Shown: positions 8,356 to 15,612 of the stretch, piece by piece
Layout: each line of letters opens with the position of its first letter
How positions within the stretch are numbered: the first letter of the stretch is position 1
Source of the DNA: an uncultured Fimbriimonadales bacterium
GTDB taxonomy: Bacteria; Armatimonadota; Fimbriimonadia; Fimbriimonadales; GBS-DC
DNA length: 19,010 nt
Assembly (NCBI GenBank): GCA_937934465.1
Contig: CALGZO010000251.1
Coordinates: forward strand, 1-19,010
Direction: 5' to 3'
Program-made: the position numbers and the translations under genes
Notes under the pieces: generated by a model
What the model saw: only the letters and a program-made list of their open reading frames with translations
Databases searched by the model: none
Told to the model about the DNA's origin: nothing

Positions 8356-10083
8356 TCAGTTGGCGAACACGCCTTCTTTGGTGTCCTGCAGCACCTGATA
8401 GTGTCGGGCGCGGCACTGGTTCATCAGTTGCAGGCGTCGCTCGTTCTCCACGCCGAGCAAGCGCATAATCCTGCCCGCGATTTCGATAAAGGTCTCGAAC
8501 TCTTCGGGCACGACATCGGTCGCGCCTGCGGCGTAGAGCGGCTCGATTTCCGCCATGTAGCGTGTGCGCACGATGACATACACATCGGGGTTCATCTCGC
8601 GGATGGTGCGCATGGTGTAGCGTGCGCTGATGGGGTCGGAGATAGCAATCACGACGGCTCGGGCGCGCTCGATGCCTGCGGCGTGCATAATTTCGGGGTG
8701 CGCCGCGTCGCCGTACACGACGGGGATGCCTTGCTTTTGCGCCTCACGCACCAGCGCGCCGTTCATCTCCACCACCACGAACGGCTCGTTCAAATCGCGC
8801 AGCAGGCTCGCCAAGTTGCGCCCGTTCAAGCCGAACCCCACGATGATGATATGGTCGCTCAGCTCGGGGTGGCTCTCGTGTTTGGCGCGTGTGTGGGCGA
8901 GCCAGTGGGCGCGTCGGGTCGCCCGCGCCAGCAGCTGGTAGGTTCCCGCGAGCAGGATTGGCGTGAGCAGGATGCTGAGCGAAGTGCCCGCCACGATGCC
9001 GTTGATTAGGTCGTTCGGCAGCAGGTTCGCCCCGCGCGCCTGCTCCATCAGCACGAACGAGAACTCGCCGATGTTCGCCAGCGTCATCCCCGCGAGCAAG
9101 CCCACCCGCAGCGGACGCCGAATCGCCAACGCCACGCCCAGCACCAACGCGCACTTGAACGCCATCAGCCCGACCGTCCACAACAGCGTCTGCAACCAAG
9201 CCGTCTGCAACGCCTGTAAATCCACCAACATCCCCACCGAAATGAAGAACAGCGCAAGGAAACTGTCGCGGAAGGGGGTGATGTTGGCGGTAATCTGGTG
9301 GCTATAGGGCGTCTCGGAGATAATCACGCCCGCCACGAACGCCCCCAACGCAGGCGACAGCCCCAGCGACTGCGTGATGTAGCTCATCAGCAACGCGATG
9401 AAGATGGAGCCTAACACGGGAATCTCGCGCGAGTCGGAAGCCGTCATCCAGCGCAGCAGCGCGGGCACAATCAACCGCGCCAAGCCGTAAACGCTCGCCA
9501 CGCCCACGACCGTAATCAGCAACTTGACGCCCACCAGCGACGCCCCGCGCCCCTGCAACTGCGTCAAAAACGGCAGAACCGCCATGAAAATCGGCGCCAT
9601 AATGTCTTGAAACAGCAGCACCCCCACCGCGAATCGCCCGTGCGTGCTGTCCAACTCGTTGCGCTGCTTGAGCAACTTCACCCCGACGGCGGTGCTGCTG
9701 AGGCTGATAATCATCCCCAGCGCCACCGCCTGCTCCAAGCGGAAGCCGAGCAACCCCGCGCCCAGCGCGCTCAGCGCCGCCGTCAACCCCACCTGCGCCG
9801 CCCCCGCACGCAATACATAGGTGCGCAACTGAATCAACTTGTCAATCGAGAACTCCACCCCCAACGAGAACAGCAGCAGCGCGACGCCCAACTCCGCCAG
9901 CAGCTTAATCGCCTCCGCCTCGCCCGCTAAGCCCAAGCCGTAGGGACCAATCACCGCGCCCGTGAGAATGAACCCCACTATCGACGGCAGACGCAACCGC
10001 GCAAACAGCGCCACAATCACGATGCTGACGCCAATCACCAGCAGGATACTCTCCACCAAGTGGGAAGCATGAGTTTGCGCCAT
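8356..10083 (-). CDS. CPA2-family cation:proton antiporter with TrkA-N domain
   Basis: A 575-residue inner-membrane transporter of the KefB/KefC/YbaL type, exchanging K+ or Na+ for protons. Residues 1-390 form about a dozen membrane helices, with the conserved LSSTAVGVKLL (128-138), FQD (158-160), GAFVAGVIISE (247-257) and LANIGEFSFVLME (335-347). Residues 411-525 form a cytosolic Rossmann TrkA-N domain with GFGLNGRNLAS (416-426) and acidic E439, typical of NAD(H)-binding gating domains. No TrkA-C domain follows. An upstream extension of the frame exists, but MAQTHASHLVESILL at 10083 is the natural start because a promoter box lies directly before it and the extra residues are not membrane-like. 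There is no Shine-Dalgarno. It converges on spoVR. Ion specificity cannot be told from sequence. Confidence 0.92.
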   Translation of the reverse strand: MAQTHASHLVESILLVIGVSIVIVALFARLRLPSIVGFILTGAVIGPYGLGLAGEAEAIKLLAELGVALLLFSLGVEFSIDKLIQLRTYVLRAGAAQVGLTAALSALGAGLLGFRLEQAVALGMIISLSSTAVGVKLLKQRNELDSTHGRFAVGVLLFQDIMAPIFMAVLPFLTQLQGRGASLVGVKLLITVVGVASVYGLARLIVPALLRWMTASDSREIPVLGSIFIALLMSYITQSLGLSPALGAFVAGVIISETPYSHQITANITPFRDSFLALFFISVGMLVDLQALQTAWLQTLLWTVGLMAFKCALVLGVALAIRRPLRVGLLAGMTLANIGEFSFVLMEQARGANLLPNDLINGIVAGTSLSILLTPILLAGTYQLLARATRRAHWLAHTRAKHESHPELSDHIIIVGFGLNGRNLASLLRDLNEPFVVVEMNGALVREAQKQGIPVVYGDAAHPEIMHAAGIERARAVVIAISDPISARYTMRTIREMNPDVYVIVRTRYMAEIEPLYAAGATDVVPEEFETFIEIAGRIMRLLGVENERRLQLMNQCRARHYQVLQDTKEGVFAN

Positions 10084-10092
10084 AAGGACGGA

Positions 10093-10100
10093 ATTGTACC
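10093..10100 (-). promoter_or_regulatory. -10 box GGTACAAT, predicted leaderless start of the antiporter
   Basis: On the minus strand GGTACAATTCCGTCCTT leads directly into the ATG at 10083. The box ends 9 nt before the start codon and no purine-rich Shine-Dalgarno is present, so a leaderless or nearly leaderless mRNA is predicted. The box also decides the start choice against the longer upstream frame. Confidence 0.55.
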
Positions 10101-10116
10101 TGAACACCCTCGTAGA

Positions 10117-10124
10117 GGTATAAT
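10117..10124 (+). promoter_or_regulatory. -10 box GGTATAAT for FGGY kinase
   Basis: GGTATAAT lies 21 nt before the kinase ATG. Transcription from about 10131 leaves a 15-nt leader carrying GGAGG (10136-10140). It faces away from the antiporter box only 16 bp upstream, so the two polymerase sites overlap and probably exclude one another. Confidence 0.6.
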
Positions 10125-10145
10125 CGCTGGCGAACGGAGGCGACG

Positions 10146-11822
10146 ATGCACGGGTATGTAATCGGCGTGGATGTCGGCACGGGCAGCGCACGGGCAGGGC
10201 TGTTCGACCTGCAGGGCGCACGCCTCGCGATAGCCTCGGAACCCATCCAAATCCACCGCCCGCAGCCCGAATATGCCGAGCAATCCTCAGCAGACATCTG
10301 GCGCGCTGTGTGTCAGGTGGTGCGCCAAGTGGCGCGCGAGGCGCGTGTGTCTCCCGAAACCGTGATAGGAATCGGCTACGACGCCACCTGCTCGCTGGTC
10401 GCGTTGGACGCGAACGACCAGCCCATCACCGTCTCGCCCACAGGCGACGCGCAGTGGAACATCATTATGTGGATGGATCACCGCGCGATTGCCGAGACGG
10501 AGCGCGCGAACGCGGGAGACTACGAGGCGTTGCGCTACTCGGGCGGCGCGCTCTCGCCTGAAATGGAGCCGCCCAAACTCGCATGGCTGCGCACGCATCT
10601 GCCCGATACCTTCACCAACGCCAGCAAGTTCCTCGACCTCGCCGATTTCTTGGTCTATCGCAGCACGGGCAACAACTTGCGCAGCGAATGCACGATGGGC
10701 TGTAAGTGGACCTACCTGCCTGCTGAGCGTCGCTGGGATATGCGCCTGCTGCACGATTTGGGCATTGAGTCGATTCTGGAGCGCGGTCGCGCGGGCGAGG
10801 CGATACTGCCGTTGGGCAGTGCGGCGGGCAACCTCACGCCCCAAGCCGCGAGCGAGCTGGGGCTAACCCCCCAAACGAAGGTCGCTATCGGCATCGTGGA
10901 TGCGCACGCAGGCGCGATAGGGCTGCTGGGCGCCGCTTGGGCGGGGCAGAGCGAGCCGCGCCTCGACGCGCTGGAACGCGCCGTCGCGCTGATTGCGGGC
11001 ACATCCTCATGCTTGATGGCGCTCTCATCGCAGCCGCGCTTCGTGCAAGGCGTGTGGGGTCCCTACTACGGCGCGGTGCTGCCCACGCTGTGGATGAACG
11101 AGGGCGGTCAGTCCGCAGCAGGCGCGCTTATCGACTACACGCTGGAACATCATCGTCAGTACCCCGCGCTGGAGATGAAAGCCGAGCGCGAGGGCGTCTC
11201 GATTTACGAGGCGGCGAACCGAATCGTGGACGAGCTGGCGCAGGGGTTGCCTTACCCTGCGCTGCTTACACGCTGTCTCCATGTGCTGCCCGACCATTAC
11301 GGCAACCGCGCGCCCTATGCCGACCCGCACGCGCGCGGCGTCGTGGACGGACTCACGCTCGACGCCAGCCTGCACGCGCTCGCACGGCTCTACTACGCCA
11401 CGCTGCAGGCGCTCGCCTATAACCTCCGCGATGTGCTGCGCGCCATGCGCGAGGCGGGGTATCACACCGACGCCATCTATGTTACGGGCGGCAGCGCGAA
11501 GAACCGCTACTGGCTGCGCGAGACCGCTGACATCACAGGTTGCCGCGTGATAGTGAACCGCGAACCCGAAGCCGTGTTGCTGGGCAGCGCGATTCTGGGC
11601 GCCGTCGCCGCAGGCGCGTACCCCGACATCCCACGCGCCATGCACGCCATGACCGCGCCCGAACTCGTCGTGGAACCCAACCCCGCTACCGCCGACTACC
11701 ACGCCCTCAAGTTCGAACTGTTCCGCGAACTCTACCAGCAACACAAAGCGCGACGCGAACGGATGGAGCAATTCCAGCCTCAAGCAGGAACCGCCGACGA
11801 TGCGCCGTACGCGGCTCGATAG
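10146..11822 (+). CDS. FGGY-family pentulose (D-ribulose-type) kinase
   Basis: A 558-residue ATP-dependent sugar kinase with two actin-like domains. N-terminal GVDVGTGSARAG (7-18) is the phosphate loop and TGDAQWNIIMWMDHRA (99-114) matches the FGGY/D-ribulokinase subgroup (human FGGY about 551 residues). GIVDAHAG carries the likely catalytic base D252, followed by GTSS (285-288), GGQSAAG (320-326) and TGGSAKN (447-453), the C-terminal ATP-site signature. It should phosphorylate a free pentulose such as D-ribulose for entry into the pentose phosphate pathway. GGAGG lies 5 nt before the ATG. The last four codons and stop overlap an antisense alanine racemase remnant, so the extreme C-terminus may have been altered by a rearrangement. 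The sugar is inferred from subgroup similarity. Confidence 0.93.
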   Translation: MHGYVIGVDVGTGSARAGLFDLQGARLAIASEPIQIHRPQPEYAEQSSADIWRAVCQVVRQVAREARVSPETVIGIGYDATCSLVALDANDQPITVSPTGDAQWNIIMWMDHRAIAETERANAGDYEALRYSGGALSPEMEPPKLAWLRTHLPDTFTNASKFLDLADFLVYRSTGNNLRSECTMGCKWTYLPAERRWDMRLLHDLGIESILERGRAGEAILPLGSAAGNLTPQAASELGLTPQTKVAIGIVDAHAGAIGLLGAAWAGQSEPRLDALERAVALIAGTSSCLMALSSQPRFVQGVWGPYYGAVLPTLWMNEGGQSAAGALIDYTLEHHRQYPALEMKAEREGVSIYEAANRIVDELAQGLPYPALLTRCLHVLPDHYGNRAPYADPHARGVVDGLTLDASLHALARLYYATLQALAYNLRDVLRAMREAGYHTDAIYVTGGSAKNRYWLRETADITGCRVIVNREPEAVLLGSAILGAVAAGAYPDIPRAMHAMTAPELVVEPNPATADYHALKFELFRELYQQHKARRERMEQFQPQAGTADDAPYAAR

Positions 11823-12020
11823 CTTCGTTTAGATTGGCGACGATAAAATAATCTACGCCTGCCTGCAGCAACACACTCACGACTCGCTCCCGCCATGCCC
11901 GTAGGCGTCGGCTTTCACCACCGCCCACAGCGTGCGCTTGCCGAGATACGCCTGCATCGCGCCCCTATTGTGTCGCAGCGCGTCAAGGTCGGTTTCAATC
12001 CAGTTCGTCGAGTACGCCAC
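11809..12020 (-). pseudogene. alr: Alanine racemase 5' remnant, frameshifted and truncated
   Basis: The minus strand from a GTG at 12020 reads VAYSTNWIETDLDALRHN, then LWAVVKADAYGHG, the N-terminal signature of alanine racemase including the PLP-binding lysine. The frame then hits a TGA at 11877. A one-base shift near 11890 restores ERVVSVLLQAGVDYFIVAN and LNEAIEPR, again in register with the family, so a single base is missing in one alanine codon. Homology stops near 11809, after about 70 of some 370 residues, at the 3' end of the kinase gene. The gene cannot make a functional racemase. A promoter-like GGTACGAT lies 6 nt before the GTG. An intact alr presumably exists elsewhere because D-alanine is needed for peptidoglycan. 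Confidence 0.8.
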
Positions 12021-12389
12021 AGGGATATCGTACCGAGTGGACGAGTTTTGCAGCGTAGTGAGAACCTGCTTTTATGCGCGTCAGGTTCGTACCCAAACTC
12101 CGTGCAATTGAATCCGAACTTTTTGCTGGCGTGTGCGAACACCACATGGGTTGGCGGATTGTTGCCCTAATATCTCCTTCGGGTTCGCATTACGATACAG
12201 CTCATCGCAACTGTTGCTCCGTTTGCATTTCTTGCACTAGCGGTTCTCTTCGCCTACTACTATAGTTCCGCTAGTTCACTGCAGGAGTAGGAGCCGCCTT
12301 CGACAGTTTCCCAACAGCCGTAGTAAGTACCAATCGCACGACGTCCTGTGTTCCCGAGAATTGCCTCAAGCTTGGTGGCGCTGATAACA
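12021..12389. other. Gap with no intact gene; possible membrane-segment fragment
   Basis: No open frame here resembles a known protein over useful length. On the plus strand 12183-12290 encodes VRITIQLIATVAPFAFLAL followed by AVLFAYYYSSASSLQE and a TAG, a convincing hydrophobic helix that resembles the N-terminus of a membrane sensor. It lacks a proper start codon (GTT at the likely position), and the frame continues beyond the TAG for ten codons to a second stop. It may be a third gene remnant. The rest of the gap shows nothing recognisable. Confidence 0.3.
12027..12034 (-). promoter_or_regulatory. -10-like box GGTACGAT before alr remnant
   Basis: On the minus strand GGTACGAT is followed after 6 nt by the GTG that opens the alanine racemase remnant. 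It has one mismatch to GGTACAAT. The distance is that of the other predicted leaderless genes, suggesting the remnant kept its original promoter. Confidence 0.35.
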
Positions 12390-12652
12390 ATGCCCGAACG
12401 CCCCGAACACGAAACGCACGAGGGAAAGAAAGGCATCCTCTACACTCTGGAACCGAGCGTGTAATCCGCGAAGTCATCACGCGGTTTGTGCGACACTATC
12501 CCCTGCCGCCGCGCCATCATCCCGACGAATGGCACACAGAGTGTCTGACCGAAGCTTGGCGGTGTGTCGAAGATGCTGTTCACACCTATGACTTCGTTAA
12601 CACAGATGTTAGTTGCGAAAAGCTGTGCGTAAATTCGGTAAGGCGTGCCTGA
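12390..12652 (+). pseudogene. Frameshifted fragment resembling sigma-70 region 2
   Basis: From ATG 12390 the frame reads MPERPEHETHEGKKG, then ILYTLEPSV and a stop at 12462-12464. A shift at about 12458 continues as RVIREVITRFVRHYPLPPRH, then HPDEWHTECLTEAWRCVEDA, VHTYDFVNTDVSCEK and VNSVRRA, ending at TGA 12650. The two halves join naturally, so this looks like one gene broken by a frameshift. The pattern of an acidic DEW..ECL.EAW..VEDA..TYD followed by a basic VRRA resembles region 2 of small sigma-70-like proteins, which binds core RNA polymerase and the -10 element. The resemblance is by eye and moderate; region 4 is absent. It could instead be an unrelated helical protein. Confidence 0.45.
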
Positions 12653-12692
12653 TGGTTCAAGTGTCTCACAGCAGTGTCTTATCATGCAGCTG

Positions 12693-12722
12693 TTGAAATC
12701 AATGCTATCGGTTTGGTATAAT
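12693..12722 (+). promoter_or_regulatory. Promoter TTGAAA-N18-TATAAT for helD
   Basis: TTGAAA (12693-12698) and GGTATAAT (12715-12722) form the only convincing two-part promoter in the window. The predicted transcript start is near 12729-12731, about 115 nt before the helD start and immediately before an ATG at 12732. Confidence 0.65.
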
Positions 12723-12731
12723 CACTGTGAA

Positions 12732-12821
12732 ATGAAGGCTGTTCACCTGAGAGCGCGTTTCCACCGAATGGGTGCTGAAGGGAATGCACTACCACCTTGT
12801 TCTGCAGGCAGGTGGAAGTGA
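12732..12821 (+). CDS. Candidate 29-residue leaderless upstream ORF before helD
   Basis: ATG 12732 lies 9 nt after the GGTATAAT box, the spacing of the other predicted leaderless genes, and opens a 29-codon frame (MKAVHLRARFHRMG to GRWK, TGA at 12819). It is rich in Arg and His and matches nothing I recognise. It ends about 20-26 nt before the helD start, inside a leader with a weak hairpin (CCACCT 12792-12797 with AGGTGG 12810-12815). It could be a leader peptide controlling helD translation, or simply a chance frame left from decayed sequence. Confidence 0.25.
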   Translation: MKAVHLRARFHRMGAEGNALPPCSAGRWK

Positions 12822-12846
12822 CGATTTAGTAAAAGGGGGCATGAAT

Positions 12847-15162
12847 ATGCGGTTCGTGGGCAAGCTGCGCTGGTCTCAAGCAGAGGAGGCAGAGCTTTAC
12901 AGGAAGATAAAAGCAGAGCGACAAAATCTCTCTGCAAAGTATCGTGAGTTATCGCGGCATTTGGACAGCTCAGACCCCGCTGTTTCTGAATACCTTAAGG
13001 CGTTTTTCCGTAAGAGATACGAGCAATCACAAGAAGAGACAGAACCTTTCTTTGGACGCATAGATGTGTCGTTGGATGAAAACAGTGTAATCTCGAGATA
13101 CATTGGCTATCACGGTCACGAATCCGAAGAAACCCGCGTGGTTGATTGGCGTTCACCCATAGCATCGCTTTATTACTCTGCCCATCTTGGTAGATCTCAC
13201 TATCAAGCTCCTCGTGGGAGGATAGAATGTCTGCTCACCTTGAAGCGAGTCTTTGAACGTGCAAGAATCGTGAGTACAGAATACTTGCCCTTACCCTTTT
13301 ATGAGATCAAGCAATTAGATTTTGATGAGGCGTCGCTTTTTGATGAATATCTACAAAGGGCACTTTCTCTGCCCTCAGAAGGAGTAATGAAAGATATTAT
13401 TCGTACAATAGCATCAAAGCAGGATGAGATTATTAGAAGCGATGATAAGCGTATACTAATACAAGGTGGTCCTGGAGTTGGTAAGACCGCCGTATTACTC
13501 CATCGAATCAGCTATCTCACCTACACTCTGAATCGAGAAGGTAAGCACGGAAAAGCTGCTTTTATTGCACCAACTCGTGTATTGGCGGGATATACCGTGG
13601 GAGTGTTTCGAAAGATGCCTGAAAGTCTTCCTACAATTATTCCTGTTGAAAATTTCGTTGACATGTGCTTGCGCCAGATAGCGTGTTCGTTCGGGATTGA
13701 GACCGCCGAGAAATCGATAGGAGTGACCGATTTGATAGAAATGGAATTATCCCGTCATGTAAACAACAATGCTGAAAAAATGCTTAAACTGAACAAGTGC
13801 TTCGATGTTCTGGAGAAAGCAACAGAAGTCCTGGCAATAACCCTGCTTATCAAGTTTTTGGACATCTTGCGAGAACATGTTTCAGATCTCGAAAGAGATG
13901 TTGAGAGTGTCCGTGGGACAATGCGGCGATTGAAAAGCGAAGCGAGGTCGTGGATAGAAAGCCAAACAGATAGCCGCGCGAAAAAAGAACTGGGTGAGGT
14001 TCACAAAATTGCCGATGAAACGGACTCAAACCTCGGATTACTGCAAGAGTTGATTACAAACCTAAGTCAGTGTAGCAGAGGGGAGTTCTTTAGGGTTAGG
14101 CTTGATGCTATCAAGGCGATTTTATGGCTTGCCAGCCAAGATGAACAGCAATACGGTCTCCACAAAATTCTGAAGAGAAAGAAGACGCACGACACTAAAA
14201 TAGCGCCTGCAAGCGCGCGAGAAATTATCGAGTCAGCCTGTGTTCAATTCAGCGAGTTTTGGCAGCGATGGCATGAGCTACTAAGAGATAGTGTTGAGCT
14301 AATGAGTCCTCTCCGATGGCATGATTACTTAAACGAAGCGTGTCGTACAGATTATCTAAGAAATCTCGATCAAGAAATCAAAGACTATTTACAGTCCATC
14401 GATTGGGACGGTGCATGTAGCAGGTACGACTACGCAGTAGTCTATCTACTGATTGCTCAGCAGATGTTCTCGAGAATCGAGACTGACCTCGACAAATTCA
14501 GCATAATTGCCATCGACGAAGCACAAAATTTGCATATGCCAATACTCAAAATCATCAAAGAATCATTAAAAGATGAAAGCTTTGTAATAATCAACGCGGA
14601 CTCTAATCAAGCTCTAGTACACCCACCCAGCTCGCTGGACGAGATTCTTATGCTATATCAGGCAACGAAATATGAATTGTCAGATTCGTATCGATCGAAC
14701 CCTCTTATTGTCCGCGCGGGAGTAGAACTACTGAAAGAACCTGTGAATCTTCACCCTGTACGCAGAAGTGGGGAACCACCGAAGGTCCTAACTTGTTCAG
14801 ATGAACAAATCGCCGCAATTGCTAATGGGCGAAGTGAGGAAAGCACAGCCATAATAGTCAAGTGTAAGCAAGTAGGCAAGAGTTTGGCAGAGAAAACTAA
14901 ACTGCGCTTTATTAGTAAAGATGTTCCTTTTGAGATACGCGGAGCATTCATCATACCTTTATCGCTTTGTGCAGGGTTGGAGTTTGACAATGTAATCTTG
15001 TATGGGGTCTCGATGTACGATTTAGACAATTCTGAAGATAGATCACGCTTATATGTCGCTGCTACGCGAGCAATACACCAATTGTATTTCCACGATGTAG
15101 ATGGCGACTCGAAGACTATGCGTAGCATTATGACGGTACTACAATCCTTGACATCCGCGTAG
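12847..15162 (+). CDS. helD: HelD-type superfamily 1 helicase (RNA polymerase recycling factor)
   Basis: A 771-residue protein (Bacillus HelD about 774) that in characterised cases enters RNA polymerase channels and uses ATP to release it from nucleic acids. The family-specific N-terminus shows RYIGYHGHESEETRVVDWRS (DWR 100-102). Walker A is GGPGVGKTAVLLHR (from 207), Walker B AIDEAQNL (D557, E558), then DSYRSNPLI, LCAGLEFDNVILYGV and YVAATRA (736-742) with the arginine finger. A charged coiled-coil-like insert follows Walker A at about 340-400. ATG 12847 is chosen because GGGGG (12835-12839) lies 7 nt upstream; ATG 12841 and GTG 12772 are in frame. The gene is clearly AT-richer than its neighbours and flanked by debris, suggesting horizontal acquisition. 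Some actinobacterial relatives (HelR) protect against rifampicin; that role is only a possibility here. Confidence 0.88.
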   Translation: MRFVGKLRWSQAEEAELYRKIKAERQNLSAKYRELSRHLDSSDPAVSEYLKAFFRKRYEQSQEETEPFFGRIDVSLDENSVISRYIGYHGHESEETRVVDWRSPIASLYYSAHLGRSHYQAPRGRIECLLTLKRVFERARIVSTEYLPLPFYEIKQLDFDEASLFDEYLQRALSLPSEGVMKDIIRTIASKQDEIIRSDDKRILIQGGPGVGKTAVLLHRISYLTYTLNREGKHGKAAFIAPTRVLAGYTVGVFRKMPESLPTIIPVENFVDMCLRQIACSFGIETAEKSIGVTDLIEMELSRHVNNNAEKMLKLNKCFDVLEKATEVLAITLLIKFLDILREHVSDLERDVESVRGTMRRLKSEARSWIESQTDSRAKKELGEVHKIADETDSNLGLLQELITNLSQCSRGEFFRVRLDAIKAILWLASQDEQQYGLHKILKRKKTHDTKIAPASAREIIESACVQFSEFWQRWHELLRDSVELMSPLRWHDYLNEACRTDYLRNLDQEIKDYLQSIDWDGACSRYDYAVVYLLIAQQMFSRIETDLDKFSIIAIDEAQNLHMPILKIIKESLKDESFVIINADSNQALVHPPSSLDEILMLYQATKYELSDSYRSNPLIVRAGVELLKEPVNLHPVRRSGEPPKVLTCSDEQIAAIANGRSEESTAIIVKCKQVGKSLAEKTKLRFISKDVPFEIRGAFIIPLSLCAGLEFDNVILYGVSMYDLDNSEDRSRLYVAATRAIHQLYFHDVDGDSKTMRSIMTVLQSLTSA

Positions 15163-15516
15163 TTTATGAGGGGGTGGACAACTCCATTAGTGGGGGAACC
15201 CCTTGCGATCGCCCAAATCCATCTGCGATAGCCACTCGCGCAGTTTGGACTTAGCTACTGTTCACGCTGTGATCTATGATTTCCACCAACACAGTGGGCG
15301 TGAGAGCAGGTGGTGATGTGAGTGGAGGGCGTGTCGGAGCAGGCAGCTGCAAAGCGTCTGGGGCGTCTCAGCACACGCTTAAATGAGCAACAGTGGCGAC
15401 AGAACTCTTCTTCCACCACAGTATACGGTCATCGCCGTTGGTCTCTGGGATTCCCCTCTGTGCGCTTCTCTAAAAGTTATGCCACACAGGTTTTCGAACG
15501 ACGAGTCAAAATTCAA
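15163..15516. other. Gap without recognisable gene, possible minus-strand remnant
   Basis: No convincing gene was found. On the minus strand a frame ending at 15187 reads SKLREWLSQMDLGDRKGFPH before its TAA, and just upstream in another frame a proline-rich stretch reads PPALTPTVLVEIIDHSVNSS. Together they could be the broken C-terminal end of a gene, but I cannot name the family. The short plus-strand frame at 15322-15570 looks like chance. A weak GGGGGAACCCC hairpin near 15191 has no T tract, so no helD terminator is assured. Confidence 0.3.
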
Positions 15517-15524
15517 GGTATAAT
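15517..15524 (+). promoter_or_regulatory. -10 box GGTATAAT for acyl-CoA dehydrogenase
   Basis: A perfect GGTATAAT lies 122 nt before the acyl-CoA dehydrogenase ATG. Transcription from about 15531 gives a leader of roughly 115 nt containing the palindromic element at 15544-15612. There is no good -35. Confidence 0.55.
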
Positions 15525-15543
15525 AAGGGCGTCGCAAGCGCGC

Positions 15544-15612
15544 GGAGACGCCTCGCGCCGCTCGGCATGACAAAAACACGCTGTTATGCCGAGCCGCAGG
15601 CGGGGTGTCCCC
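15544..15612. repeat. Large imperfect palindrome, probable dispersed repeat
   Basis: An inner stem of 13 pairs with one G-U (GCTCGGCATGACA 15560-15572 with TGTTATGCCGAGC 15582-15594, 9-nt loop) is nested in an outer stem (GGAGACGCCTCGC 15544-15556 with GCGGGGTGTCCCC 15600-15612, one mismatch and two wobble pairs). The GCATGACA/TGTTATGC core next to GAGC resembles small dispersed palindromic repeats found between genes in many bacterial genomes. It lies in the leader of the acyl-CoA dehydrogenase gene, ending 22 nt before the Shine-Dalgarno. Only one copy was seen in this window. Confidence 0.65.

Noticed and set aside
10084..10221. 46-codon N-terminal extension of the antiporter
   Set aside because: It would run through the divergent promoter into the kinase gene, is basic and non-membrane-like, and the promoter box sits directly before the internal ATG at 10083.
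11895..12170. 91-codon plus-strand frame
   Set aside because: Its first half is antisense to the alr remnant and shows no family resemblance; the C-terminal part is not recognisable either.
15322..15570. 82-codon plus-strand frame before the acyl-CoA dehydrogenase
   Set aside because: It runs through the promoter box at 15517 and into the palindrome, has no Shine-Dalgarno and a low-information composition.
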